64,000 nt of DNA from Rhodobacter sp. 24-YEA-8 (GCF_900105075.1 NZ_FNSK01000001.1:1191001-1255000); one strand, 5' to 3'. Shown: positions 45,946 through 55,550, counted from the first letter of the stretch. Notes: generated from the letters alone by a model not told the origin. Numbers and translations: made by a program.

Positions 45946-47382
45946 ATGCGCAACTGGCTCAAGGTGATGACGATCAGCATGGCGGCGGCGGTGGTTGCGC
46001 TGCCGGCAAGGGCCGAGACCCTGGCCGATGCGCTGATCGCGGCCTATCGCAATTCGAACCTTATGCAGCAAAACCAGGCCGTGCTGCGCGCCGCCGATGA
46101 GGATGCCGCGATTGCCATGTCTGCGCTGCGTCCGGTTGTGGCCTATGCGGTGCGCGCCGGGTCAAGCTATTCCCATACGGAAGGCTTTGGCGCCAGCGGC
46201 TTTCTGGGCACAGGACCGGTTGTTCCCACGTCAAGCTGGTCGAAGAATTTCAACGCGACCTTTGAACTCAGCGTCTCGCTGACGCTGATGGATTTCGGCC
46301 GCCGCGCCATCGCGCTGGAAATCGCGCGTGAAAACGTGATGGCGACGCGCCAGGCACTGGTTTCGGTGGAACAGGATGTGCTGCTGGCGGCAGTGCGGGC
46401 CTATGTGCAGGTGCGTCTCCAGCTTGAGATCGTGGCGCTGCGTCAGTCGAATGTGCGGCTGATCACCCAGGAACTCCGTGCAGCCCAGGACCGGTTCGAA
46501 GTGGGCGAGATCACCCGTACCGATGTCTCGATTGCCGAAGCCGCATTGGCGGCCTCGCGCGCCAATCTGGCGGCAGCCGAGGGTGATCTGAAAGTCGCCC
46601 GCGAGACTTACAAGGCCGCGACCGGCGCCTATCCGGGCACGCTTGCGCCGCTGCCGAAAAGCCCCGCGATCGGTAAGTCGATGGAGGAAGCACGCCGCGT
46701 CGCCGTCAGCACCCATCCGACGATCCGCCAGTCGCAGCACACGGTCAAGGCGTCGGATCTGAACGTCTCGCTGGCAGAGGCCGCGATGAAACCGGTGCTT
46801 GGCCTTTCGGCCGGGATCACCGGCAGCCGCACCGAAGCCGATGGGCTGCTGCGCGATTCCGATACTCTCGGCGGCAGCGTTGGCCTCAATCTGAGCCAGA
46901 CGATCTATGCCGGCGGCGAGTATTCGGCGCGCTATCGCAAGGCGGTCGCCCAGAAAGAAGGCGCGCGCGCCGGCCTGCACCAGACGGTGGTGGTCATCGA
47001 GCAGAATGTCGGCACGCTCTGGGCGATGTTTGAGGTCTACAATGCCTCGATCGAAGCCTCGCGCCAGCAGATCGTGGCGGCTCAGGCGGCGTTTGACGGG
47101 GTGCGGGAAGAGGCGGCTCTGGGCGCGCGGACCACGCTTGACGTGCTGGATGCCGAGCAGGATCTGCTGAACGCCCGCGCCTCGCGGCTCGAATCCGAGG
47201 CGAACCGGTATTACGCGGTCTATCAGATCCTTGCCGGTATGGGGCTTCTGACGGTCGAACATCTCAATCTCGGGATCCCGACCTATGACCCGGCGGCCTA
47301 TTACAACGCGGTGAGAAATGCGCCGACCACCTCGGTTCAGGGCAAGAAACTTGACCGGATCCTGAAGCGTGGCAATAACTGA
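45946..47382 (+). CDS. tolC: TolC-family outer membrane efflux protein
   Basis: 478 residues. Signal peptide MRNWLKVMTISMAAAVVALPARA, then two structural repeats of the outer-membrane factor fold (LADALIAAYRNSNLMQQNQAVL and SMEEARRVAVSTHPTIRQSQ) with long helical stretches and TTLDVLDAEQDLLNARASRLE near the C-terminus. Forms the trimeric exit duct for type I secretion and RND/MFP efflux. Located between pcm and the PopZ-like gene; no inner-membrane efflux partner is adjacent. Confidence 0.93.
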   Translation: MRNWLKVMTISMAAAVVALPARAETLADALIAAYRNSNLMQQNQAVLRAADEDAAIAMSALRPVVAYAVRAGSSYSHTEGFGASGFLGTGPVVPTSSWSKNFNATFELSVSLTLMDFGRRAIALEIARENVMATRQALVSVEQDVLLAAVRAYVQVRLQLEIVALRQSNVRLITQELRAAQDRFEVGEITRTDVSIAEAALAASRANLAAAEGDLKVARETYKAATGAYPGTLAPLPKSPAIGKSMEEARRVAVSTHPTIRQSQHTVKASDLNVSLAEAAMKPVLGLSAGITGSRTEADGLLRDSDTLGGSVGLNLSQTIYAGGEYSARYRKAVAQKEGARAGLHQTVVVIEQNVGTLWAMFEVYNASIEASRQQIVAAQAAFDGVREEAALGARTTLDVLDAEQDLLNARASRLESEANRYYAVYQILAGMGLLTVEHLNLGIPTYDPAAYYNAVRNAPTTSVQGKKLDRILKRGNN

Positions 47383-47454
47383 GCCACCGCAACTGGGCCA
47401 CGGCGCCCGAAAGGGCTGCAGGGAACAGTCACGGGCGTTCAGCTGAAATAATAC

Positions 47455-47486
47455 GGGCCGGAATGCACAAGGCGTTCCGGCCCTTT
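47455..47486 (+). terminator. Terminator of tolC
   Basis: GGGCCGGAA (47455-47463) pairs with TTCCGGCCC (47475-47483), 11-base loop, then TTT. It separates tolC from the PopZ-like gene. Confidence 0.65.
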
Positions 47487-47589
47487 GCTTATCCGCCGCT
47501 CCGGGTTGCGATTTCGCGGCCTTCCTTGTCTGCGGGCCAAACTGGCGGTACACTCAAAGTCAAGAAAAGTCAGTGACGGGCTGGGCAAC

Positions 47590-48522
47590 ATGTCGGAACC
47601 ACTTACATCGCATGAGATCGAGGATGTTCTGTCCTCGATTCGTCGTCTGGTATCCGCAGATCTGCGACCGGCAGTGAAGCCGACGGAAAATGCAGCCCCG
47701 GCCGATAAGCTCTTGCTGACCCCTTCGCTGCGGATCGTCGAGACCCCGGCGGCAGCTGTCAGTGCCAAAGCCCCGGCAGCCGCGCCGGTCGCAGACTGTA
47801 TGCCCGTAACGGCGAGCCAGGAGGTTGCAGCCGCAGCGGTTTCCGACCCTGACGCCGATGAGATCGGGGCGCCGATGGCGGTGGTCGGCGATGAAGAGAT
47901 ACTTGTCTTCTTTGGCGAGGCGGCGCCGCTCGGGCGATCCTATGGCGGTGAGGACTATGATGATGCCGGCCTTTCTGAGGGCGGCACGGGTTTGCGGGTG
48001 GTGCTCGACAGCCGTCCGGCGCTGACGGATGAGCACGAACCGACCGCGGCAGATGGTGTGCTGAGGCTTGAGCAGCCGATCCCGGCCAGGGTCGCCACCA
48101 TTCCCGAGGTGGATTGGGGCCAGGGCAGCGAGGCCTGGGATGGATCACTGGCGCCGGAGACCCTGTCGCCCGCGCCACAGCCGCGCCGCGAAAACCCGGA
48201 CGAGCCGCTGGCCAGAGCCTGGGCAGACCGCGCCGAGGCCCGGATCAGAGAAGAGCTTACACAGCCCGAAGCAGCCCCGCGCTTTACCGCTGCGGCAGAA
48301 GCGCGGCCCCCTGTGGTTGCCGTTTCATCAGATGACCTGGCGCAGGATGACGGCAGCGACGCAGATGAAGCCTGGATTGACGAAGAGGTGTTGCGCGACC
48401 TTGTCACGGAAATCATCCGCAAGGAACTCGCGGGTACGCTCGGAGAGCGGATCACCCGCAATGTGCGCAAACTGGTGCGGCTGGAAGTCAACCGCGCGCT
48501 GTCATCCCGGGATTTCGAATAA
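47590..48522 (+). CDS. PopZ-like polar organising protein (DUF2497)
   Basis: 310 residues in three parts. N-terminus SHEIEDVLSSIRRLVSAD matches the short PopZ/DUF2497 N-terminal helix (E-I-L-A-S-I-R-R-I). The middle 240 residues are acidic and Ala/Pro-rich, probably disordered. The C-terminus VLRDLVTEIIRKELAGTLGE and RITRNVRKLVRLEVNRALSS resembles the PopZ oligomerisation helices. PopZ forms polar condensates that anchor chromosome and regulators. The pcm-tolC neighbourhood is that of popZ in Caulobacter relatives. The C-terminal helices diverge from classical PopZ, so function is inferred. Confidence 0.7.
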   Translation: MSEPLTSHEIEDVLSSIRRLVSADLRPAVKPTENAAPADKLLLTPSLRIVETPAAAVSAKAPAAAPVADCMPVTASQEVAAAAVSDPDADEIGAPMAVVGDEEILVFFGEAAPLGRSYGGEDYDDAGLSEGGTGLRVVLDSRPALTDEHEPTAADGVLRLEQPIPARVATIPEVDWGQGSEAWDGSLAPETLSPAPQPRRENPDEPLARAWADRAEARIREELTQPEAAPRFTAAAEARPPVVAVSSDDLAQDDGSDADEAWIDEEVLRDLVTEIIRKELAGTLGERITRNVRKLVRLEVNRALSSRDFE

Positions 48523-48586
48523 CACCCTCTGAACCCGCGCCGTGGCGCGGACGGATCCGCTGCAGCGGTCGCGGGTGGTTCAAAAC

Positions 48587-48617
48587 AAAAAGCGCCCCGC
48601 AAGGGCGCTTTTTGTTT
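48587..48617. terminator. Bidirectional terminator after the PopZ-like gene
   Basis: AAAAAGCGCCC (48587-48597) pairs perfectly with GGGCGCTTTTT (48603-48613), 5-base loop, with A and T tracts at both sides. It serves the PopZ-like gene (plus) and the converging small-protein gene (minus). Confidence 0.85.
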
Positions 48618-48661
48618 CAGGTCCGTCTGTACCGGACTGTCCAGGTGCAGAGACGCCTTGA

Positions 48662-48988
48662 TCAGGCCGCTTCGGCCTGATCCGCTTCGAGGGCCGCACG
48701 GCGCTCGGATTCTTCGCGGCTCAGCGCGACCGAGGTACGGATCCCTTTGGCGACGAATTCCATCAGCCCTTTGACCACGCGTTCATTCGGGTCGATACCC
48801 GCACAGGACAGGACTTCACGTCCGTCACGCGACCGCGCCCAGCGGGCGATCTGTTCCGGGCCATTGCCATATTTCTTGTCATCGGCAATGGCATCATCCA
48901 GGGCCGCAAGAACAACAGCAGCAAAAAGCTTACGAGCGCGCTGACCCTGCTCGAAATTGAAAGCCGAACTATCGATTGAATCGAGCAT
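48662..48988 (-). CDS. Conserved small protein of unknown function
   Basis: 108 residues, MLDSIDSSAFNFEQGQRARK, mainly helical, with AAVVLAALDDAIADDKKYGNG and ARSRDGREVLSCAGIDPNERVV. I recognise it only as the kind of short conserved protein seen in Rhodobacterales; no function can be assigned. No membrane segment or signal peptide. ATG 48988 is nine bases after AAGG on the minus strand; an upstream ATG at 48997 directly abuts that site and is less likely. Single gene with a long 5' region. Confidence 0.75.
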   Translation of the reverse strand: MLDSIDSSAFNFEQGQRARKLFAAVVLAALDDAIADDKKYGNGPEQIARWARSRDGREVLSCAGIDPNERVVKGLMEFVAKGIRTSVALSREESERRAALEADQAEAA

Positions 48989-49387
48989 CACGCACATCCT
49001 TGGTCGTTTTTTGATCTTGCCGGGCCGCCTGCCGCTTGTAACGCCTTGATTACGATTCGGGCAGCCCTGTTTGGAATGCCCGTCATGCGAAATACGCATA
49101 GCTAAGAACAATGGCCACATAATCTGGGTGTCAGGCAGGGGGGGCACCGCCGAAATATGGGCTTTGGGAGAATTTTTTCAAGTTCAGGCCGTGCCTGCCT
49201 GCGTGGTTTCGGCGGAATATCGGCTTGCTGTTGATCGAAAAAGATGTCTCCGCCCGGCCTCCGGGCAGAGGCCCGCGCGAAAAGCGGGCGATTCTGCAAT
49301 CACAGGCCGAAACCGGCGGCGGGTCTGGCTGACCATCCGCGCGTAAAGTCATCTGAAGCGCCGGTTTTCAGCCTAAGGCCTTAGGGC
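48989..49387. other. Intergenic region between ygfZ and the small conserved gene
   Basis: 399 bases without a convincing gene on either strand. A perfect 14-bp palindrome CCTAAGGCCTTAGG (49372-49385) lies directly after the ygfZ stop and may form a hairpin. On the minus strand TTGAAA (49176-49181) and TATTTC (49152-49157), 18 bases apart, could be a promoter giving a leader of roughly 155 bases for the small gene. No further structure was identified. Confidence 0.4.
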
Positions 49388-50212
49388 TCAGCTTTCGGCA
49401 CGCAGCTTTGCAGTCCCGGCGCTCAGCTCGCCTGCCATGCGGTCGAAGCGCATATAGGCCAGGGCCCTGCCTTCCGCCGAGGTGCCGATCTGCCCGGCCT
49501 CGCGCCCGTCAGGAAGGGTGATCGGCGTGCCGGGTGCAGCCTCGCCCTCGACCTGCAGCCGCACGAGGCCCTTGCGCAGCTCGGTCTTGTGTTTCATCCG
49601 CGCGGTGACCTCCTGGCCAACATAGCAGCCCTTGCGGAAATCGACGCCATGCAGCCGCTCAAAGGCCTGTTCCAGAATGAAGGTCTCATTCGGGCGCAGC
49701 TCATTGGGATATTCCGGGATGAGATGCGCAAGGCGGATCGCGTTCCAGTCTGTCAGGTCCGGGGCCGCAGGGGGCGCTTTGGTATCCGGAGCGGCCGACT
49801 CCTGGGGCAGGGCTGCATCGCTGTAAAGCCGCCAGCCAAGTGCCGCGTGGCGCGGATCTGCCAGCGCGGCTTCCGGCGCGCTGCCGGTTCCACGCGACAG
49901 GGTCAGGTCGCTCTCACTGATCGTCACCACAGCGCGCAGTTTGTAAAGCGTCAGCAGCCGCTGCACCTGTGGCGCCAGCTCAGCGTCGGTGTCGAGGAAG
50001 ATCAGCCCTTCGGGGTCGTCCCTGCGGCGCACCAGAAAGAAGTCAGCGATGTATTTTCCCTGTGGCGTCAGCAGCGCGGCCCAGACGAGGCCCGGCGCTT
50101 TTTGCAGCGGCAAGACATCATTGGTCACCAGCCCCTGAAGGAAGGGAACCGCGTCCTTACCCTCGATCCGCAGGATTTTGCGGGGGCGCTGTGCAAGGGC
50201 GGTCTCGGTCAT
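49388..50212 (-). CDS. ygfZ: Folate-binding Fe-S maturation protein YgfZ
   Basis: 274 residues. The YgfZ signature KGCYVGQEVTARMKHKTELR is complete, with an N-terminal GcvT-like folate-binding domain (VPFLQGLVTNDVLPLQ...LLTPQGKYIADFFL). YgfZ helps repair or assemble certain Fe-S enzymes and is tetrahydrofolate dependent. ATG 50212 (MTETALAQRPRKILRIEG) fits; the frame extends 12 codons further upstream. An ABC exporter gene ends 78 bases before it on the same strand. Confidence 0.9.
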   Translation of the reverse strand: MTETALAQRPRKILRIEGKDAVPFLQGLVTNDVLPLQKAPGLVWAALLTPQGKYIADFFLVRRRDDPEGLIFLDTDAELAPQVQRLLTLYKLRAVVTISESDLTLSRGTGSAPEAALADPRHAALGWRLYSDAALPQESAAPDTKAPPAAPDLTDWNAIRLAHLIPEYPNELRPNETFILEQAFERLHGVDFRKGCYVGQEVTARMKHKTELRKGLVRLQVEGEAAPGTPITLPDGREAGQIGTSAEGRALAYMRFDRMAGELSAGTAKLRAES

Positions 50213-50290
50213 GATCTGTTCCGGTTTCTCTGGTCGGTCTGCGGTCAATATGGGGCCGGCGGGCGGGCGCGGAAAGGGCGCTTGCGCCGG

Positions 50291-52117
50291 TCAGTCGCGA
50301 AATTGCAGCGCATAGAGCCGCGCATACTGGCCACCGGCCGCGATCAGCGCGTCATGGGTTCCTTCCTCGATCACGCGGCCCTGGTCGAGCACCACGATAT
50401 GATCGGCTTCGCGCACCGTGGCGAGGCGATGCGCGATCACCAGCGTCGTCCGCCCGGCCTGGGCCCGCGCGAGCGCCCCGGTCACCGCGCGCTCGGATGC
50501 GGTGTCCAGCGCCGAGGTCGCCTCATCCAGGAGGAGGATCGGTGCATCTGCGAGCAGCGCGCGCGCGATGGCGACCCGCTGGCGCTGGCCGCCCGAAAGC
50601 GCCGAGCCGCGCGGGCCGGCAAGGCTGTCGAGCCCATCGGGCAGCCGGGCGAGGAATTCGCTTACCCGCGCGTCTTCAAGCACATGTTCTAGCCGGGTCT
50701 CGGTGATGCCGTTGCGGCCAAGGATCAGGTTCTCGCGGAGCGTCTCGTCAAAAAGCGCGGCCTCCTGGCTGACGGCCGCAATGAGCCTGCGCTGATCGGT
50801 GAGGCTCATCCCGCTGGCATCGGCGCCGCCGATCAGGATGCGGCCCTGTTGCGGGTCGGCCAGCGCGGTCAGAAGGTGGAAGATGGTCGATTTTCCCGCG
50901 CCCGAAGCGCCGACCAGCGCGGTGACGCGCCCGGCTCGGGCGGTAAAGCTCAGCCCGTTCAGGACCGGTGTTTCCTCATAGCCGAAGCTGACATTCTCCA
51001 GCCGGATTTCGGGCGGCAGGGTCGCGGGCAGGGCGTGGCTGACCGCCGGGCGGCTGGTATTCGGCTCGGTGTCGAAAAGCCCATAGATCCGTTCCAGAGA
51101 GGCCAGCGCGATCTGGCGCTGCCCCGCGATTTCCGAAAGTTTGCGGATCGGCTGGAAGGTCAGGGCCATCGCGGTGAAAAAGGCCATGAATTCGCCGGTG
51201 GTGCGGGTGCCCTCGACCACTTGCGTCCCGCCAAAGATCAGCACTGCGAAAAAGCCGATCCCGGTGACGATATCGACCAGCGCCGGCATGGTGGACCGCC
51301 CCAGCGTCGATTTGATCTCGGCGCGGCGGATCCGGTTGACGATGCCCGAAAAACGGCTGGTCTGGTAATCTTCCATCCGGTTCAGCTTGACCTGCTGGAT
51401 GCCGTGGAAGATCTCGTCCAGCCGCGTGGCACGCAAACCGGATTCCACCCGCATCTGCCGTGTCTTGCGCCGCACATAGCGCTGCAGCGCCATGGCGGGC
51501 AGCAGCAGAAGCGGCGTGCCGATCAAAGCGACCAGCGTCCATTGCACGTCGATCATCAGCGCCACAACAAAAAGCCCGATCAGCGAGACAAGGTCGCGCC
51601 CGATCCCGGCGATCACCAGCTGTGTCGTGGTCTGGGCCGCGATCGTGTCGCCCTGAACGCGTTCGATCAGCGAGCCGGGTGGGTTTTTCTGGTAGAAATT
51701 GCCGTCCAGCGTCAGCAAATGCCGCACCAGCGCGACCTGCATCTCGGTCGCATTGGTGAAGTTGACCAGAGCCAGCAGCCAGCGCCCGAGGATCGAGGTC
51801 AGCGCCCGGAAGAGGAAGAGCGCAAGGATGCCCAGCCCGACCCAGATCAGCGCAGTTTCGGAACGCGAGGCGAAAACATCATCGAACAGGGGTTCGAGCG
51901 TTGCCGACAGCAGGCCGAGCGTCGAGCCTTCCAGCGCCGAGACCAGCAGGGCCAGCAGCATCAGCCCGGCGCGGCGTTTCAGGAAATCGCGCCAGAAGCG
52001 GCGAAAGAGCTGGTCGCGCTGTTCCGGTGGCACCACCGCCGGCATCGGAACCTCAATCCTTTGGGCCGGGTCGGGGCCAAGTTGCCCGGGGGCGATCTGC
52101 TCGGGAACGGGGGTCAT
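50291..52117 (-). CDS. MsbA-like ABC exporter (fused permease and ATPase)
   Basis: 608 residues. An N-terminal six-helix ABC exporter membrane domain (about 45-340, LMLLALLVSALEGSTLGLLSAT and onward) joined to an ATPase domain: Walker A VGASGAGKSTIFHLL, signature ALSGGQRQRVAIARALL, Walker B ILLLDEATSALDT and the switch His in TLVIAHRLATV. Similar in organisation to MsbA and to lipid or polysaccharide exporters. The ExoD-type gene upstream on the same strand suggests an envelope role. Exact substrate unknown. Confidence 0.88.
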   Translation of the reverse strand: MTPVPEQIAPGQLGPDPAQRIEVPMPAVVPPEQRDQLFRRFWRDFLKRRAGLMLLALLVSALEGSTLGLLSATLEPLFDDVFASRSETALIWVGLGILALFLFRALTSILGRWLLALVNFTNATEMQVALVRHLLTLDGNFYQKNPPGSLIERVQGDTIAAQTTTQLVIAGIGRDLVSLIGLFVVALMIDVQWTLVALIGTPLLLLPAMALQRYVRRKTRQMRVESGLRATRLDEIFHGIQQVKLNRMEDYQTSRFSGIVNRIRRAEIKSTLGRSTMPALVDIVTGIGFFAVLIFGGTQVVEGTRTTGEFMAFFTAMALTFQPIRKLSEIAGQRQIALASLERIYGLFDTEPNTSRPAVSHALPATLPPEIRLENVSFGYEETPVLNGLSFTARAGRVTALVGASGAGKSTIFHLLTALADPQQGRILIGGADASGMSLTDQRRLIAAVSQEAALFDETLRENLILGRNGITETRLEHVLEDARVSEFLARLPDGLDSLAGPRGSALSGGQRQRVAIARALLADAPILLLDEATSALDTASERAVTGALARAQAGRTTLVIAHRLATVREADHIVVLDQGRVIEEGTHDALIAAGGQYARLYALQFRD

Positions 52118-52226
52118 GGGGCGGTGCCTCTCAATTGCCGTTTGCGGCGTCTGGCAGCACGCATCCGTCCTGGCGGTTTACCCCAGAGGGCGGGGCCGCT
52201 CAAGCCTCGCTGGTCCGGGGGCTCGG

Positions 52227-52895
52227 TCAGAAGGCATTGTCGACCACAAAGATCAGCGAGCGCAGCAGCGCATAGCCAAGCCCTGCGACCCAGGCCAGCG
52301 CGCCAGCCGCGCCGACCAGGCCTATCCCGATCCAGAGCCCGTCACGCTGCAAAATGCCAAGGCCGATGACCGAAATGGCGGCAGCCGGTGCCAGGTTTGC
52401 AAAGGGCACCGGCAGTGCCAGTGCGATGGCAAGGATCAGGCAGATAAGACCAAGCACCCGCTGCGCGCGCGCGCCAGCCATTGCCTCAAACCGGGGATGC
52501 ATGAGGGATTCGGCGCGTCTGATCCAGGGCAGGATCTTCGTCACCATCGCGGCAAAGACCTCGCGTGACATCGAGCGCTTTGCGATGAATTGCGGCAGCC
52601 AGGGTGCCTGGCCCAGCATCATCTGCGCCGCCAGAAAGATCAGCGGCAATCCCAGCACGCCCGCAAGGCCAGGGGGAGAAGGCAGGATATTGGGAAAGGC
52701 AAAGATCAGCAGCAGCGCGCCAAAGGCCCGGGTGCGCATCATATCGAGCATGTCGCCTATCGCCACCCGCTCGCGGCTGCGGTCATCGGCGAGCGCGATC
52801 AGCATGGCGCTCAGCCCCGGCGGCATCGCGCTTTGGGATGCGCTCTCCGGCGGAGAAGCAGTTGCGGGTCGTGCAGGGCTGTATTCGTGTTCCAC
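52227..52895 (-). CDS. exoD: ExoD-family membrane protein
   Basis: 222 residues with four or five hydrophobic helices. The ExoD pattern is visible in RTRAFGALLLIFAFPNILPSPPG, LPLIFLAAQMMLGQAPWLP and LCLILAIALALPVPFANLAPA-like LGLICLILAIALALPVPFAN. ExoD was named for an exopolysaccharide phenotype in Sinorhizobium; its biochemical role is unsettled. The first 25 residues are low complexity and a later start is possible. It lies 110 bases upstream of the ABC exporter gene on the same strand. Confidence 0.87.
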   Translation of the reverse strand: MEHEYSPARPATASPPESASQSAMPPGLSAMLIALADDRSRERVAIGDMLDMMRTRAFGALLLIFAFPNILPSPPGLAGVLGLPLIFLAAQMMLGQAPWLPQFIAKRSMSREVFAAMVTKILPWIRRAESLMHPRFEAMAGARAQRVLGLICLILAIALALPVPFANLAPAAAISVIGLGILQRDGLWIGIGLVGAAGALAWVAGLGYALLRSLIFVVDNAF

Positions 52896-53192
52896 GCCGG
52901 CGGCACTCTCGGGGCTGGGGCGCTGTGGCAGGAGAAGGCGCCTGGGATCGGGTCAGCCCAGGATCTTGTCTTTGCCGGGCCGCGCCGCAAGGGGAGAGGC
53001 CACAGGAGCGTGTTGGATCGGCATATCCCCGCGTGGCGGGAACGTGTTCAGGCCCCGATCCGCGACCGGATCGGGGGGCAGGCTGGCATTGGCCTGTGGA
53101 GAAGCCCGCCAGGGGTTCACCGCCAGCGTTTCGCGGCGAGGGGGTGCCCCGGATCAGGCCCGCCGCAGCCACGCCGGAGCAGGGATGCGGCC

Positions 53193-53585
53193 TTATTCGG
53201 CGGGCGCGTTCTTTTCCAGCCAGGCCTGCATCCAGGCAATCTCGCCTTCCTGAGCGGCGATGATCTCTTCGGCCAGTTTGCGCAGTTCTGGGTCGGAGCC
53301 ATATTCCAGCACCACCCGCGCCATCTCGACCGCGCCTTCGTGATGCGGGATCATGCCGCGCACGAAATCCACATCCGCATTGCCGCTGTAGTCGATGGTC
53401 ATATCGCCATGCATTTTCATCGCCGCCGCCTCATAGGCTGCGGTGGAGGCAGGAACCTCCGATGCGGCGGGCGCGGCACCATGGGCGGAATGATCCATCG
53501 CCGGGACTTCTTCAGCTCCGGCGGGGGCTGCGAGCGGGGCCGCAAGCGCCATCGACAGCGCGGCAAGGGCGGGAAGTTTGAACAT
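53193..53585 (-). CDS. Secreted DUF305 protein
   Basis: 130 residues. Signal peptide [24 protein letters not shown], then [10 protein letters not shown] (a potential metal-binding His segment) and the DUF305 core [26 protein letters not shown] and [15 protein letters not shown]305 is a ferritin-like helical domain, often near metal or copper genes; no such genes are here. ATG 53585 has AGGAGA nine bases upstream and gives a clean signal peptide, whereas the longest frame (from 53744) adds 53 unlikely residues. Confidence 0.88.
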   Translation of the reverse strand: MFKLPALAALSMALAAPLAAPAGAEEVPAMDHSAHGAAPAASEVPASTAAYEAAAMKMHGDMTIDYSGNADVDFVRGMIPHHEGAVEMARVVLEYGSDPELRKLAEEIIAAQEGEIAWMQAWLEKNAPAE

Positions 53586-53841
53586 CTGACTTTCTCCTGT
53601 GGACCATATTGCGGTGTGGTAGGGTAGCCATGCGGCCTTCCAGCAGGGGGAAGGCAAGTCACGCTCGGGTGATCTGCATAACGGGAAGGCGTGGGTTTTG
53701 GCCCCGATGCCGGATTTGCGGGCAGGGTTCTGGAATTCCGGCACTGTGCAGGGCAGGACGGTTCATTGTGCGGCTGAGAGAGGTTCAATCCGCCGCGCCG
53801 TGTCGCTATCTTGCCCCTATAGCGTTGTATTGGATTGAGTC

Positions 53842-54663
53842 ATGTCCCGCCCGCAGCCCGTTCCCGACCGCGGTTCCCGCGCCATAAACCGCCGGCCCCT
53901 GATCGGTGTGATCGCCAATTCGCATCACATCGAAGGGCGCTATGAGGTCCATGGCAGTGGCGTGATCAATACCGAGGCCCTGGCCCAGGTGTCAGGCGTG
54001 TTGCCGCTGATCGTGCCGACCGATCCGCGTCTTGCGCGGGTGGAGGATCTGCTGGAACAATGCGATGGCTTTTTGCTGACCGGCGGCCGCCCGAATGTGC
54101 ACCCGTCCGAATATGGCGAGGACGAGACCCCGGCGCATGGTGATTTCGACCGCGCGCGCGATGCGATCACCCTGCCTTTGATCCGGGCCTGTGTTGAACG
54201 TGGCCAGCCGGTATTCGGCATCTGCCGTGGTTTTCAGGAGGTCAATGTCGCGATGGGCGGCAGCCTTTTTCCCGAGATCCGCGACCTGCCGGGGCGGATG
54301 AACCACCGCATGCCGCCCGAAGGCACGATGGAGGAAAAATTCGCCCTGCGGCACCCGGTGCGCTTTACCGAAGGCGGCGTGTTCCATCATTTGCTCGGGG
54401 CGTCAGAGGTGATGACCAATTCGCTGCATGGCCAGGGCATCAACCGCGCGGGCAAGCGTATCGTGATCGACGGCCATGCGCCGGATGGCACCCCAGAGGC
54501 ACTCTATGTCGAGGGCGCGCCGGGCTTCACGCTTTCGGTGCAATGGCATCCCGAATGGCAGGCCGGCGAAGACCCGGTGTCGCGGCCCCTCTTCGAGGCA
54601 TTCGGCCTGGCCGCGCGGGCCTGGGCCTCGGAGCGCCGCCCGCTGGCGGCCGGGGCTGCCTGA
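53842..54663 (+). CDS. puuD: Gamma-glutamyl-gamma-aminobutyrate hydrolase-like (PuuD, peptidase C26)
   Basis: 273 residues, class I amidotransferase fold. Nucleophile C128 in QPVFGICRGFQEVNVAMGG and the His/Glu pair in LSVQWHPEWQ, so the triad is intact; LLTGGRPNVHPSEYG is typical of PuuD. PuuD releases GABA and glutamate from gamma-glutamyl-GABA in the putrescine pathway begun by PuuA/PuuB. It is separated by 44 kb from those genes and is followed by a D-lyxose isomerase gene, so its metabolic link is inferred from family membership. Confidence 0.88.
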   Translation: MSRPQPVPDRGSRAINRRPLIGVIANSHHIEGRYEVHGSGVINTEALAQVSGVLPLIVPTDPRLARVEDLLEQCDGFLLTGGRPNVHPSEYGEDETPAHGDFDRARDAITLPLIRACVERGQPVFGICRGFQEVNVAMGGSLFPEIRDLPGRMNHRMPPEGTMEEKFALRHPVRFTEGGVFHHLLGASEVMTNSLHGQGINRAGKRIVIDGHAPDGTPEALYVEGAPGFTLSVQWHPEWQAGEDPVSRPLFEAFGLAARAWASERRPLAAGAA

Positions 54664-54827
54664 GCCGGTTGCCGGATCTGATCGTGCTGAAGGGGCCGGC
54701 GGTTTGGCCCGCCCGTTGCAGAATGTCGCTTTTCCGTCAGGTCTTCCGCCGCTAGGTTAGCGCAAACGGAGCGGCCGGTGCCGGAGTTGCGCCGACCGCG
54801 TCGCATCAGGGCGAAAGCGGAGGAAAG

Positions 54828-55514
54828 ATGAAGCGTTCGCGTATCAATGAGATCATGGCGGCAGCGGATGAGATGATCCGCCATTATGGCTTTGTCCTGC
54901 CGCCCTTCGCCCGCTGGAGCCCGGACGAGTTCCGCGCCCGCAAGGACAGCGCCTCGCGCCTCATAGCCGGGCGCTGCGGGTGGGATATCACCGATTACGG
55001 CGAGGGGCGGTTTGACGAGCTCGGGCTTTTCCTCTTCACGCTGCGGAATGGCGAGCTTGCGGATCTGCAGCGCGGCGGCGGCATGTGCTATGCGGAAAAG
55101 CTGCTGATCTCGCGCCAGGATCAGATCTCGCCGATGCATACCCATGTCATCAAGGCCGAAGATATCATCAACCGGGGCGGCGCGACACTGGTGGTCGAGC
55201 TGTTTGGCAGCGACGAGACCGGCGCCTATGCTGCGGATCGCGGCGGGATTGTGCGCTGTGACGGGGTAGAGCGGCCCTATAGTCCCGGCGATAAGCTGCG
55301 GCTTGCACCAGGGGAATCGGTCACGCTGATGCCGGGCGACTGGCATGCCTTCTGGGGCGAGGGCGGCGATGTGCTGATCGGCGAGGTCTCGACCGTGAAT
55401 GACGATCTCACCGACAATATCTTCCGGGAGCCGATTGGCCGTTTTGCCGAGATCGAGGAAGATGTCGCACCGACGCATCTGCTGGTCAGCGATTACGAGA
55501 CCTGGCTCAGGTAA
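54828..55514 (+). CDS. D-lyxose ketol-isomerase
   Basis: 228 residues, cupin family DUF1498/D-lyxose isomerase. MKRSRINEIMAAADEMIRHYGFVLPPFARWSP matches the family start. Metal ligands lie in SPMHTHVIKAEDIINRGG and in LMPGDWHAFWGEGG. It interconverts D-lyxose and D-xylulose (some members also mannose and fructose). ATG 54828 follows AAGCGGAGGAAAG. No sugar transporter or kinase is beside it, so the physiological pathway is unclear. Confidence 0.87.
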   Translation: MKRSRINEIMAAADEMIRHYGFVLPPFARWSPDEFRARKDSASRLIAGRCGWDITDYGEGRFDELGLFLFTLRNGELADLQRGGGMCYAEKLLISRQDQISPMHTHVIKAEDIINRGGATLVVELFGSDETGAYAADRGGIVRCDGVERPYSPGDKLRLAPGESVTLMPGDWHAFWGEGGDVLIGEVSTVNDDLTDNIFREPIGRFAEIEEDVAPTHLLVSDYETWLR

Positions 55515-55550
55515 AACCGGGCCCGGCTGACCTGGCGCCCCCGGATATGA

